NCBI GenBank assembly: GCA_016218685.1
Contig: JACRDD010000019.1
Span: forward strand, 62,001 to 126,000
DNA: 64,000 nucleotides
Reading direction: 5' to 3'
Origin: Desulfobacterales bacterium
GTDB taxonomy: Bacteria; Desulfobacterota; Desulfobacteria; Desulfobacterales; Desulfosarcinaceae
The translations under genes were made by a program, and so were the position numbers. The first letter of the stretch is position 1. Each line of letters opens with the position of its first letter. The notes beneath the pieces were generated by a model. It had not been told where the DNA came from. It did no database searches and saw only the letters and a program-made list of their open reading frames with translations. This document shows positions 53,665 through 62,478 of the stretch, piece by piece.

Positions 53665-55638
53665 TTACTTACCGGCGGCGGCTTTTTGCAACTGCGCCGG
53701 GCTGACGATGGCGCCGTACTTTTCTTTCAGGGCCATCAGGCCTTCGCGCTGGCGCTTGAGCACCTCGAAGAGCTTGGCCGGCAGGTTCTGCTCCTTGCCG
53801 TAGGCTTCCAGTTGAAGGTCGATGCGCCGGACGATGTTGTCGATGTAGAGCGAGAACTGCTTATCGTACAGCTCCTGGGAGTACTCCTTGTCGATGCGCT
53901 TTTTGAAGAGCGCCTTCAGATCGGCGTACTTAGGCAGAAGGCCAATGGGTGTTTCGATGGCTTCGACCTCTTTGTGGGCGCGCTTTTCCAGCCAGGAGAG
54001 CCACACCTTGACGTCTCGCTTCTCACCGAGCAGTTTTTTGCCGCTGCCGCCCCGGGCTTCGTGGGTCAGGAAGTAATTGAGGCCGGCCATGACCGGGCGT
54101 TTTTCCGGCGCGATCTGGCTGCTGCCGAAGAATTTGAACTGGGCATCCATGTAGTCTCCCAGGGCGCCCGGAATAAACGGGGCATTGGCCCAGGGGGCGC
54201 GTTTGACGCCGGTGGCGCCCACTTCGGTGGCCGTGGCCGCCGAGACGATGCAGGCGCCGATCACCACGCCATCATCCGAATTGCGGGCGGCCCACACCGG
54301 CGGCATGGTATCGCTGTCGCGGCCGCTGTAAGTGACCACGCGGGTCTCGACGCCGGCCGGATCTTCGGCCGCAGGCGAATAGTTATCCAAAGCCGTGGAG
54401 GCCAGGGTGCAGCGCGCATTGGGATGGGAGATGGGCACTTCCTTGCCCTTGGCATCCTTCATTCCCTTTTCCCAGCGGCCCTGGAAGTTGCGGCCCCGGG
54501 TGGGTTGTTCTTCGCCGTTGCCGGTCCAGTGGGGCACGCCCTTTTCGTCGATGAGCACGTTGGACCAGATCACCTCCGTGCCCGGTTCGCGCAGCAGGCG
54601 CATCAGAATCGGGTCGCCCTCGCGGTTCACATCCTCGACGATGCCGAAGATGCCGCACTCGGGGTTGACGGAGCGGATCGAGCCGTCCTTGGCGATCCAC
54701 ATCTGGGCCAGGTCGTCGCCCACGAAGCGGTCGCCGGCCATGGCCGTGGTGGTTTTGCCGCAGCCGCTGGGGGCCGCGCCGGTGATCCCGGTTACCCGGC
54801 CGTTGGCGCCTTCCATGCAGGTGATGAACATGTGCTCGGCCAGCTCCTGGCCGCGCTTCTCATAAACCGAGCGATCCACGGAAAAGCGGTGGTTGCCCTT
54901 CTTCATGAGCAGGGTGTTGCCGGCATAGGTGCAGTTATAGGCATAGGTGGTGCGATGAGCGCGGTCCATGAGCACCCGGGCGTTGGGCAGATCCTCGGGA
55001 CGATTGAGGCCTTCGCTATGAATATTGGTATAAAAGTGATCCAGGGTGCGGACCTCTTTTTCGAAATCCTTGTAGGTGTTGCGGTACAGAATTTCGGCGC
55101 TGTGGCACACATAAGCCGAGCTGGTGATCTCGATGGCCGGGTTGGAGACCGGTGCACCGACGGGGCCGCGGGAGTAAAAGCCCACGATCATGGTCTTGCC
55201 GCGCATGATGCCGGTCAAGCCTTTGCGCACGGTTTCGAGGGCCTCCTTGCGCGCCATGCGCAGGGCCAGGGAACTGACCAGTTCGTCGTCATTGGCCACA
55301 TAGTAGGTTCGGTCGGTGATGCGACCCTGCTCTTCCTTGAGGTCATAATGGATGGTGTGCCCCTTCATGGGCAAGGCTTCTTCTTCGCCCTTTTTCAGGG
55401 CCATCTCGCGAATGACCTGCTTGTCGGCTTCCGAGCCGGTGTTGATGAAGATATCGTCCGGCTGGCACATCGCCACGGCATTGGCGACCTTGAGCAGAAT
55501 GGCCGCATTGGTGAACACGGCGATGCGTTTATACTGTTCGGGCGCCATGCGCTCCATGAGAAGCTTGAGTGCCGCATCGGCTGTTCTTATGCCGCCGATT
55601 TCCTGGACGATGTCGATCCCTGCATTGAATTTGAGCAT
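53665..55638 (-). CDS. pckG: Phosphoenolpyruvate carboxykinase (GTP)
   Basis: A 657-residue enzyme interconverting oxaloacetate + GTP with PEP + CO2 + GDP. It has the kinase P-loop GAAPSGCGKTTTAM with the mobile active-site Cys typical of the GTP type, plus NPECGIFG and FIPGALGDYMDAQFKFF. It is a key gluconeogenic step when the cell lives on acetate or CO2. Length is slightly above average for the class. It is a single-gene unit ending in a hairpin. Confidence 0.96.
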   Translation of the reverse strand: MLKFNAGIDIVQEIGGIRTADAALKLLMERMAPEQYKRIAVFTNAAILLKVANAVAMCQPDDIFINTGSEADKQVIREMALKKGEEEALPMKGHTIHYDLKEEQGRITDRTYYVANDDELVSSLALRMARKEALETVRKGLTGIMRGKTMIVGFYSRGPVGAPVSNPAIEITSSAYVCHSAEILYRNTYKDFEKEVRTLDHFYTNIHSEGLNRPEDLPNARVLMDRAHRTTYAYNCTYAGNTLLMKKGNHRFSVDRSVYEKRGQELAEHMFITCMEGANGRVTGITGAAPSGCGKTTTAMAGDRFVGDDLAQMWIAKDGSIRSVNPECGIFGIVEDVNREGDPILMRLLREPGTEVIWSNVLIDEKGVPHWTGNGEEQPTRGRNFQGRWEKGMKDAKGKEVPISHPNARCTLASTALDNYSPAAEDPAGVETRVVTYSGRDSDTMPPVWAARNSDDGVVIGACIVSAATATEVGATGVKRAPWANAPFIPGALGDYMDAQFKFFGSSQIAPEKRPVMAGLNYFLTHEARGGSGKKLLGEKRDVKVWLSWLEKRAHKEVEAIETPIGLLPKYADLKALFKKRIDKEYSQELYDKQFSLYIDNIVRRIDLQLEAYGKEQNLPAKLFEVLKRQREGLMALKEKYGAIVSPAQLQKAAAGK

Positions 55639-55701
55639 ACGAAAACATTGCCTCCCATCTGCTTAAATATGATCGAAATTAGAATTATCCGGTAACACCC
55701 A

Positions 55702-56352
55702 TTAGGCCTGCGCGGTCCCGCCCATGCAGCCGATCGGTTCGCCCCTGGGCATGTGCTGCCGCAGCCAGATCATGACCTTATCGAATTCGGCGCGCAGCTC
55801 CTGCAAGGCCCTGCCCCGGTGGCTGACCTGCCCCTTTTCTTCCAAGTTCATTTGCGCGAAGGTCTTGTTCAGCGGCGGATAGAAAAAAATCGGATCGTAA
55901 CCAAAGCCGTGGGTGCCGGCCGGGGCGCGCGCAATAAGCCCCTCGCAGCGCCCCTCGTAGGTCAGGGCCGGCCCGGTGGGTACGGCCATCGAAAGCACGC
56001 ACTCGAAGGCGGCTTTGCGATTTTCATGGCCTTCCAATTCGCCCAGCAGTCGCACGCAACGCTGGGGGTCGGTGGCCTCGGGTCCGGCGTAGCGCGCCGA
56101 ATAAACCCCGGGGGCCCCATTCAGGGCCTCCACCAGCAGACCCGAGTCGTCCGCCAAGGCCGGCACGCCCAGGTAGCGGGCTGTCAAGCTGGCTTTCTTA
56201 TAAGCATTTTCATCGAACGTGGCGCCATCTTCTTCGATGGCGGGAATGGGGCCGAAATCATCCAGGTTTTTGATGGCGATCGGAAAGCCGCTTAAAAGAG
56301 CCCTGATTTCTTCTGTCTTACCCGCATTGCGGGTCGCCAGAACGATGCACAT
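55702..56352 (-). CDS. rdgB: XTP/dITP (non-canonical purine NTP) pyrophosphatase
   Basis: A 216-residue Ham1/RdgB enzyme that removes ITP and XTP from the nucleotide pool. Signatures: LATRNAGKTEEI at the start, DDSGLLVEALNGAPGVYSARYAG, and GFGYDPIFFYPP. The ATG at 56352 fits the family N-terminus; the longer frame to 56550 overlaps the HDOD gene and adds an unrelated basic extension. It is 63 bases upstream of pckG on the same strand. Confidence 0.95.
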   Translation of the reverse strand: MCIVLATRNAGKTEEIRALLSGFPIAIKNLDDFGPIPAIEEDGATFDENAYKKASLTARYLGVPALADDSGLLVEALNGAPGVYSARYAGPEATDPQRCVRLLGELEGHENRKAAFECVLSMAVPTGPALTYEGRCEGLIARAPAGTHGFGYDPIFFYPPLNKTFAQMNLEEKGQVSHRGRALQELRAEFDKVMIWLRQHMPRGEPIGCMGGTAQA

Positions 56353-56530
56353 TTGCGGTTGCACGCCTACCTCGAAGCCATGGGTTGAGAGGGCAAGATG
56401 TCGCTTTTGCGAATGCCGATCTATAGACCATAGCCGCGGCGCTGTAAAGGCCAATTCAGGCGCCTGGCGCACTCGCTTTCGGGCACCGCTGCGCTGCCTC
56501 TTGGAAGCATGTCCAGCATGATCGCCGGAC

Positions 56531-57745
56531 TCAATGGGCCTCGCCGGCAAGCAAGCGCGCGCACAACTCTCGCCATTGGGTCACCGCTTCGGCCAGCCCG
56601 GACGTATTCAGGAAGGCATAGTCCAAATCGGCGAGGGGCTGCCGCGTGTCCGCCAGTTGCTTGCCTGCGTTGGCGAATCCGTTGGCGATATGGGCAATGG
56701 CCGCCATGTCCAGGCCAGACATGCCTTGGGCAGTGGGGCAATGATGCCCGGCCACGGCCTTCACTATCGCTTCGGGCAGTCCCCAGAGCCCCAGCAGGTA
56801 AGCGCCCAAGGCGGCATGGGTGGTGCCGATGACCGCCATCTCGGCCGCGGCCATGCTGCCGCCTTGCCGGCGCATGCGCGCCGTGATCGCCTTGAATGCA
56901 TCGTTCAGATGGGCAGCGATGAGCAGTTTGCCGATGTCATGGAGCACTCCGCAGGTAAAGGCGGTGTCGGCCATCTTGGCATCCAGCCCGGCCGCCTTGG
57001 CAATGGTCTTGGCCATGGCCGCGGTTGCGGCGGCATGGGACCACATGGCGTCGATGGTGCTGCCCTTGACGTTGAGTCCTTTGAATTGATCGAAGGTGCT
57101 CGAAGCCAGCACGATGGCGCGCACCAGGTCCAGCCCCAACAGGCTGACCGCCATCGCCGCGCTTGTGATGCGCTGGGGCCGGCCGAAAAAGGATGAGTTG
57201 ACCAATTGAAGCAGTTTGGCCACCAGCCCCGGTTCTTTTTCCACGATATCGGCCACCTGTTGCACCGAGGCCTCTTCGGCATCGAGCGCCGCGGCCAGCT
57301 CCGCATAGCGCGCCGGCAGGCTGGGCAAGGCTCCGATCCGGGTGAGCACCTGCTTGAGAGGTGCCTGGTCGAGCAGCTCCTTGAGCATGAAAGCCCGGGC
57401 CACGGTGGCTTTCAACGTGTCGTCATCGCAGGGCTTGACGATGTACTGATGGGCCAGATCGGCCGATTTGAGCAGCACATTGCGATCAGCATACCCCGAA
57501 AGGACAATGCGCACCGTCTGGGGATAGCGCTGGCGAACGCTCTCCAGGAATTCCAGGCCTCCTTGCCCGGCGAAAACCATCTCGGTGATCAACACATCCA
57601 CCGACCCGGCCGCCAAAATTTGCAGGCCCTTGCCGGGATCGACGGCAAAATGCATCTCCCATTCGCCTTGCATATCGCGGAAGGCGCGCTGGAGCGCTTT
57701 GCGCGCGTACTCTTCCTCATCGACAAATAAAATGGTTTTGGTCAT
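56531..57745 (-). CDS. Receiver-HDOD signalling protein with Glu at the phospho-acceptor site
   Basis: A 404-residue protein: receiver (1-120) and HDOD domain (about 135-345; LPSLPARYAELAAALDAEEASVQQVADIVEKEPGLVAKLLQLVNSSFFG). In the receiver the acidic cluster (DEEE) and the Lys (VKP) are present, but the phospho-acceptor position reads LITEMVF, giving Glu55 instead of Asp. It may therefore be locked in an active-like state. HDOD proteins act in signalling without known catalysis, often linked to c-di-GMP or motility. It is divergent from coaE. Confidence 0.88.
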   Translation of the reverse strand: MTKTILFVDEEEYARKALQRAFRDMQGEWEMHFAVDPGKGLQILAAGSVDVLITEMVFAGQGGLEFLESVRQRYPQTVRIVLSGYADRNVLLKSADLAHQYIVKPCDDDTLKATVARAFMLKELLDQAPLKQVLTRIGALPSLPARYAELAAALDAEEASVQQVADIVEKEPGLVAKLLQLVNSSFFGRPQRITSAAMAVSLLGLDLVRAIVLASSTFDQFKGLNVKGSTIDAMWSHAAATAAMAKTIAKAAGLDAKMADTAFTCGVLHDIGKLLIAAHLNDAFKAITARMRRQGGSMAAAEMAVIGTTHAALGAYLLGLWGLPEAIVKAVAGHHCPTAQGMSGLDMAAIAHIANGFANAGKQLADTRQPLADLDYAFLNTSGLAEAVTQWRELCARLLAGEAH

Positions 57746-57850
57746 GCCTACTCCTTTACCACAGGCCGCTCATGTCGCAAAGTCACCACCTGGTTGAGTT
57801 ATTGGGTTTGTTGGGCTATTACCTGAAAAACCAAACACTCGGAGGCAACT

Positions 57851-58468
57851 GTGATCGTTGCGGGATTGACCGGAGGCATTGCTTCGGGCAAATCGACGGT
57901 GGCTGAAATATTGCGCAAGGCCGGGGCGGTCATAATCGATGCCGATCGCATCGCGCGCCAGGTGGTGGCGCCGGGTTTGCCGGCTTGGCAGGAGATCCGC
58001 GACCTTTTCGGCGACGGCATCCTGCAATCCGACAGGGCCATCGACCGTGCCGCGCTCGGCGCCATCGTGTTTAACGATGCCCCGTTGCGACACCGGCTGG
58101 AAGAGATCGTTCACCCCCGCGTTGACGCCGAGATCGCCGCTCAAATGCAGCACGCCGCCCAGGGACAGTCCGACGCCGTGGTAATATTGGACATTCCCCT
58201 GCTGTTTGAAACCCATCGGACCCAAGGCCTGGCCGAGATCATCGTGGTCTTCACCCCCGAGCCGATCCAGCGCCGGCGCTTGATGGCCCGGGACCGTCTC
58301 AGCCCGGAAGCGGCCGAAGCACGCATCCGCTCCCAAATGCCCATGGCGGAGAAGGTCCGGCGCGCCACCCTGACCATCGACAACAGCGGCCCGCCGGCCG
58401 AAACCGAACGCCAGGCGCTGGCGGTATTTGAACACTTGGTGCAGCGCGCCCGCAAAGGCGCCGTTTGA
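57851..58468 (+). CDS. coaE: Dephospho-CoA kinase
   Basis: A 205-residue P-loop kinase catalysing the last step of coenzyme A synthesis. It has the Walker A GLTGGIASGKST, the conserved DADRIARQVV and LDIPLLFE. It starts with GTG, 7 bases after GGAGG. It lies close to the pantothenate operon (59-62 kb), though separately transcribed, so both ends of the CoA pathway are clustered. Confidence 0.96.
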   Translation: MIVAGLTGGIASGKSTVAEILRKAGAVIIDADRIARQVVAPGLPAWQEIRDLFGDGILQSDRAIDRAALGAIVFNDAPLRHRLEEIVHPRVDAEIAAQMQHAAQGQSDAVVILDIPLLFETHRTQGLAEIIVVFTPEPIQRRRLMARDRLSPEAAEARIRSQMPMAEKVRRATLTIDNSGPPAETERQALAVFEHLVQRARKGAV

Positions 58469-58589
58469 GTTTCGATTTGACATCCCATTTGGTTTTGTCT
58501 ATTTAACGGCCAACGCGAATTCAGCGTCGTCATAGGCTTCGATCCGAACGACGATAGGCTTGAATGCTCATGGCGTTAGGAAATCTGCT

Positions 58590-59252
58590 TTGGCAACAGT
58601 TTTGGAATCGCGAGTCGGCTTAGACAGATTCGGGATCAATCACCATCGGGCTTTGTACTTGATGGCCGCGGCCCTCGGGCAAAGGGACCCGTATACCCAT
58701 GCCCACGCCCAACGGGTGGCCGCCTACAGCCGCCGGCTGTCCGAACGGATCGGGATCGACGGCGATGACCTGCGTGCCATCATCTTGGGCGGCATGCTCC
58801 ACGATGTGGGCAAACTGGGCCTCAGCGACCGCATCTTCAGCAACAAGCAAGCCGCTCTGTCCAAGGAGATGCTCGGCGAAGTACAAAGCCATCCCCTCAT
58901 CGGTGCCCAACTTCTAAGCAAATTCAAGTGCCCCAAAGCCATTATCGAGGTAGTTCTCTGCCACCATGAACGCATGGACGGCAGCGGTTATCCCTTCGGC
59001 CTGGCGGGCGGCGAGATCCCCCTGTGCGCCAAAATCGTCAGCGTCGCCGACTGCTTCGATGCCATTACCACCGATCGTCCCTATCAACGGCGCAAAAGCC
59101 TGACCCACGCCTTTATCATCATGAAGGAGATGGCCGGCGCCTGCCTGGATGCCGAGCTGACGGACCTCATGATCCAGGAGATCAAAGCCAACGGCACCGA
59201 ATCGATCCTGCCGGTGGACCCGATTGCCACGCCATTGCTCCAGGCGGTCTGA
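58590..59252 (+). CDS. HD-GYP domain phosphohydrolase
   Basis: A protein of about 220 residues that is almost only an HD-GYP domain: MLHDVGKLGL (HD), CHHERMDGSGYPFGL (HHExxDGxGYP) and VADCFDAITTDRPYQ. The family degrades c-di-GMP or related dinucleotides. No receiver or sensor is fused. The frame lacks ATG; the TTG at 58590 has AGGA 8 bases upstream and is preferred to the TTG at 58560. The gene ends at a bidirectional terminator. Confidence 0.88.
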   Translation: MATVLESRVGLDRFGINHHRALYLMAAALGQRDPYTHAHAQRVAAYSRRLSERIGIDGDDLRAIILGGMLHDVGKLGLSDRIFSNKQAALSKEMLGEVQSHPLIGAQLLSKFKCPKAIIEVVLCHHERMDGSGYPFGLAGGEIPLCAKIVSVADCFDAITTDRPYQRRKSLTHAFIIMKEMAGACLDAELTDLMIQEIKANGTESILPVDPIATPLLQAV

Positions 59253-59272
59253 TTGCCTTTCGCCAAAATGCA

Positions 59273-59304
59273 AACGCCGCATCCTTTTTGAGGATGGCGG
59301 CGTT
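59273..59304. terminator. Bidirectional terminator between the HD-GYP gene and panD
   Basis: AACGCCGC-ATCC and GGAT-GGCGGCGTT pair with one bulge, followed by CTTGTTTTT. It serves the convergent HD-GYP gene and the pan operon. Confidence 0.75.
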
Positions 59305-59337
59305 CTTGTTTTTCCAATCAAAAAACCCAGGAGCGCG

Positions 59338-59724
59338 TTACACCAGGGTCAGGTTGTGCTTGGGGGCCTTGGCCGCGGGGATGATCTTATTCTGATCGTC
59401 CACGAACACCACCGTGGGTTTGAAGGCCTTGGCCTCGGCGGCTTCCAGCCAGCAGTAGGTGATGATGATCACCTTATCCCCCGGATGCACCAGGCGGGCG
59501 GCGGCGCCGTTGATGCAGATCATGCCGCTGTCCACCGGACCTTCCAGGGTGTAGGTTTCGAAGCGGTTGCCGTTGTTGATATTGACCACTTGCACTTTCT
59601 CGCCAGGCAGGATGCCGGCGGCGTCCATCAAGGTCTTGTCGATAGTGATGCTGCCCACATAATTCAGATCGGCTTCGGTACAGGTGGCCCGGTGGATCTT
59701 GCTTTTAAACATATTGCAGAACAT
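59338..59724 (-). CDS. panD: Aspartate 1-decarboxylase
   Basis: A 128-residue pyruvoyl enzyme making beta-alanine from aspartate. It self-cleaves at Gly24-Ser25 (YVGSIT), the standard position. [19 protein letters not shown] is conserved. GAGGTG lies 8 bases before the ATG. It is the last gene of the pantothenate operon, 5 bases after panC. Confidence 0.96.
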   Translation of the reverse strand: MFCNMFKSKIHRATCTEADLNYVGSITIDKTLMDAAGILPGEKVQVVNINNGNRFETYTLEGPVDSGMICINGAAARLVHPGDKVIIITYCWLEAAEAKAFKPTVVFVDDQNKIIPAAKAPKHNLTLV

Positions 59725-59729
59725 GTGCG

Positions 59730-60578
59730 TTACACCTCAACTCGAATATTGTCGATCAGCCGGGTGCGGCCGATCTTGACCGCCACGGCGATCAGCACCT
59801 CTCCGGATATCATCTCACAGTCGGATAGGGTTTGGGAGTCCGCTATGGATACATAATCAATGGCGGCACTGTCAATGGTCGCGATGCTTTTTTTTATATA
59901 TTCAGCCAGTACCGTGGCCCGGCGCTCGCCTTTGGCGATCATCTCCCGGGCCTCGAAAAGGGCCTGTGCAATGCGCGGTGCCTGGGTGCGCTGCTCGGCG
60001 GAGAGGTAGACGTTACGCGAGCTCATGGCCAGGCCGTCGACTTCCCGCACGGTGGGGCAGACCACGATTTGCAGATCGAAATCCAGATCCCGGACCATGC
60101 GCTGGAGCACGGCCACCTGCTGGCAATCCTTCTGGCCGAAGTAGGCCCGGTCCGGCGCCACCAAATGAAAGAGCTTGGTGACGATGGTGGCCACGCCCCG
60201 GAAGTGGCCGGGCCGCGAGCGGCCGCACAGGGTCTGGGTCATGGGGCCTTCCACGGTCACATAAGTGGTGTAACCCGGAGGGTAGAGATCTTCCACCCCG
60301 GGGAAGAAGGCCAGGTCCACGCCGTGGGCGCGCATCAAGGCCAGGTCCCGTTCGGCGTCCCGGGGGTAGGCCGCCAGATCTTCGTTGGGCCCGAACTGGG
60401 TGGGATTGACGAAGACACTGACCACCGCCACGTCGTTTTCATTCCGGGCGCGATCGATCAGGGCCGCGTGGCCGTCGTGCAGATAGCCCATGGTGGGCAC
60501 GAAGCCCACGCTTTTTCCGCCGGCGCGTGCCTGCTTGAGCGCGGCGCGCAATTGCACCTTATTTTCGATAACCTGCAT
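59730..60578 (-). CDS. panC: Pantothenate synthetase
   Basis: A 282-residue enzyme joining pantoate and beta-alanine with ATP. It has [16 protein letters not shown] (HIGH-type), [29 protein letters not shown] and the KMSKS-like MSSRNVYLS. Length is normal. It lies between panB and panD in one operon. Confidence 0.97.
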   Translation of the reverse strand: MQVIENKVQLRAALKQARAGGKSVGFVPTMGYLHDGHAALIDRARNENDVAVVSVFVNPTQFGPNEDLAAYPRDAERDLALMRAHGVDLAFFPGVEDLYPPGYTTYVTVEGPMTQTLCGRSRPGHFRGVATIVTKLFHLVAPDRAYFGQKDCQQVAVLQRMVRDLDFDLQIVVCPTVREVDGLAMSSRNVYLSAEQRTQAPRIAQALFEAREMIAKGERRATVLAEYIKKSIATIDSAAIDYVSIADSQTLSDCEMISGEVLIAVAVKIGRTRLIDNIRVEV

Positions 60579-60599
60579 GGAAGCGCATCCTGGTTATGG

Positions 60600-61430
60600 C
60601 TACAACTTGGACAGCAAGCTGCCATCCATCTGGAAACTGTGCTCGGCCTGGGGGAAAGCGCCGTTGCGCACCTCGTCGATATAGCTTTTGACGGCCGCCA
60701 CAGTGGTATCGCCCATTTCGGCATAAGCCTTTACGAACTTGGGCCTGAAGCGGCGGAACAGCCCCAGCATGTCCTGAATCACCAGCACCTGGCCGTCGCA
60801 GTGGGGGCCGGCGCCGATGCCGATGGTGGGGATCGCAAGCTTGCTGGTGATCACCCGGGCCAAGGTGTCGGGCACCTTTTCCAAAACGATGCCGAAGACG
60901 CCAGCATCCTGAAGCAGCAGGGCGTCGTCCACCAGGCGGCGGGCCGCCTCCAGGTCACGGCCCTGGACCTTGAAACCGCCGAAGACGTTCAGCGATTGGG
61001 GGGTCAGCCCCAGGTGGCCCAGCACGGGAATCTGAGCCTTGACGATGGCGCGGATCTTTTCGATCACATCCGGTCCGCCCTCCAGCTTGACCGCCTCGGC
61101 GCGCCCCTCCTGGACGAAGCGGCCGGCGTTGCGCACCGCCTCCTCCACGCTGACGTGATAGGAGAGAAACGGCATGTCGCCGATCAGCAACCCGCGGCGC
61201 GTGCCCCGGGCCACGGCCTTGGTGTGGTGGATCATCTCGTCCATGGTCACGCGCAAGGTGTTTTCATACCCGAGCATCACCATGCCCAGGGAGTCGCCCA
61301 CCAGCACCGAATCCACCCCCGCTTCTTCGAGCAGACAGGCGGTGGTGTAGTCGTAAGCCGTCAGCATGGAGATCGGCTTCTTTTCGGCCTTGGCGGCCTT
61401 AAAGGATTGAACCGTAAATTTGTCTGCCAT
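60600..61430 (-). CDS. panB: 3-methyl-2-oxobutanoate hydroxymethyltransferase
   Basis: A 276-residue TIM-barrel enzyme making ketopantoate from ketoisovalerate and methylene-tetrahydrofolate. Motifs: MLTAYDYTTACLLEEAGVDSVLVGDSLGMV, GDMPFLSY, VKLEGG, GHLGLTPQ and IGIGAGPHCDGQVLV. It lies 16 bases after the DUF2520 gene, whose product would supply the next step. Confidence 0.97.
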   Translation of the reverse strand: MADKFTVQSFKAAKAEKKPISMLTAYDYTTACLLEEAGVDSVLVGDSLGMVMLGYENTLRVTMDEMIHHTKAVARGTRRGLLIGDMPFLSYHVSVEEAVRNAGRFVQEGRAEAVKLEGGPDVIEKIRAIVKAQIPVLGHLGLTPQSLNVFGGFKVQGRDLEAARRLVDDALLLQDAGVFGIVLEKVPDTLARVITSKLAIPTIGIGAGPHCDGQVLVIQDMLGLFRRFRPKFVKAYAEMGDTTVAAVKSYIDEVRNGAFPQAEHSFQMDGSLLSKL

Positions 61431-61446
61431 GGCGCGCTCCTTTAAT

Positions 61447-62322
61447 TTAGGGGTAATTTCCTTCCAGCACCTTGCGCACAGCCTCGGCCTTGTCGGGCTC
61501 TTTTAGCACGTCTTGAAGGGCCAAATCCAGTGTTTTCAATCCCATAAAGGTGTAGAGGGCTTTCAGTTCGGCATCCTGGGCCGCCGCCAACGCCTGGAGA
61601 TGATGGGCCAGCGTAGAACGATCTCCCCTGGCGATGGGGCCCGTAAGGGCCTTGGCCGGGCCCAATCGGGCGATGTTGGCGATGGTGCCCTCGATGAGCG
61701 GCCGCATGGCTTCGAATCCTTGCATGGGATCGATGCCGCCCTTTTCCAAAGCGCGCATGCCGTGGGCCAGCAGCGTGACCAGGTAGTTGGAGAAGATGCA
61801 GGCGGCCAGATGGTAGAGCGGTTTGCCCTGGGACGAAAGGCGCAGACAGCGGTTACCGGTTCGCGCCATGAGTTTTTCGATGTCGGCCAGCCGCGGGTCG
61901 CTGCCTTCCAGACTGAACCAGGTGTGGGCAAGGTCGGCCAGGGCCTTTTCCTCCTGGGCGAACGCTTGCAGGGGATGCAGACTGAAGACCGCCGCGCCGC
62001 GCCGCGCCGCCGCGTCCAGAATCAGGGAGCCGTGGGCACCGCTCATATGGCCCACGCAGTGGTGCGCCTGGATCGCTTCCTGCCGGCAAAGTTCCTCGCA
62101 GGCCGGCTGGATCTGATCGTCCCGGGTGGTGATGAGCACCACATCGCTGATGGCGGCCAGTTGGGCTCCGTCGCGGCACGCCTGGCTGCCCGTGGCCGCA
62201 GCGGCATGGGTCGACTTCTCGGCATGCCGGTCATAATAGCCGCCGATCGCCACTCCATGGCCATGCAAATAACGCCCAAAGGCCGTGGCCACCTTGCCGG
62301 CGCCGATGAATCCGATCCGCAT
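61447..62322 (-). CDS. Rossmann/DUF2520 protein, probable ketopantoate reductase of the PanG type
   Basis: A 291-residue protein with an N-terminal NAD(P)-binding motif (IGFIGAGKVATAFGRYL), a middle dehydrogenase region (LITTRDDQIQPACEEL, GAHGSLILDAAARRGAAVFSLHPLQAF) and a helical C-terminal DUF2520 domain. It is the first gene of an operon with panB, panC and panD, and the window has no panE. The missing pathway step is reduction of ketopantoate. As I recall, a DUF2520-type reductase called PanG does this in Francisella. The role here is inferred from context. Confidence 0.82.
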   Translation of the reverse strand: MRIGFIGAGKVATAFGRYLHGHGVAIGGYYDRHAEKSTHAAAATGSQACRDGAQLAAISDVVLITTRDDQIQPACEELCRQEAIQAHHCVGHMSGAHGSLILDAAARRGAAVFSLHPLQAFAQEEKALADLAHTWFSLEGSDPRLADIEKLMARTGNRCLRLSSQGKPLYHLAACIFSNYLVTLLAHGMRALEKGGIDPMQGFEAMRPLIEGTIANIARLGPAKALTGPIARGDRSTLAHHLQALAAAQDAELKALYTFMGLKTLDLALQDVLKEPDKAEAVRKVLEGNYP

Positions 62323-62366
62323 ATCTTCTCCTTTTACTTCTTGCCATTGGCGGCGATGCCCATTCG

Positions 62367-62390
62367 GTCCGATTGTAGAATGAATCGGAC
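62367..62390. promoter_or_regulatory. 8-bp dyad in the pan operon/MFS divergent spacer
   Basis: GTCCGATT and AATCGGAC are perfectly complementary around 8 bases, about 50 bases upstream of the pan operon's first gene. It could be an operator. Confidence 0.4.
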
Positions 62391-62478
62391 TCAGGGCGCA
62401 AACCCAATAATTAGAGTTGCTTGCTTTCCGCGCAATGGGCTAAGGTATTTTTTTATAACTGAACTGAAAGTGAACGGC

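Noticed and set aside
53686..55695. A 669-codon plus-strand open frame opposite pckG
   Set aside because: Antisense frame of a highly GC-biased gene; its translation matches no family, while pckG is certain.
58500..58590. Imperfect direct repeat (CGTCATAGGCTT / CGACGATAGGCTT) before the HD-GYP gene
   Set aside because: Short and diverged, with no link to a promoter pattern; not separable from chance.
59832..61445. A 537-codon plus-strand open frame opposite panB and panC
   Set aside because: It spans two certain genes and their spacer on the other strand; a GC-bias artefact.
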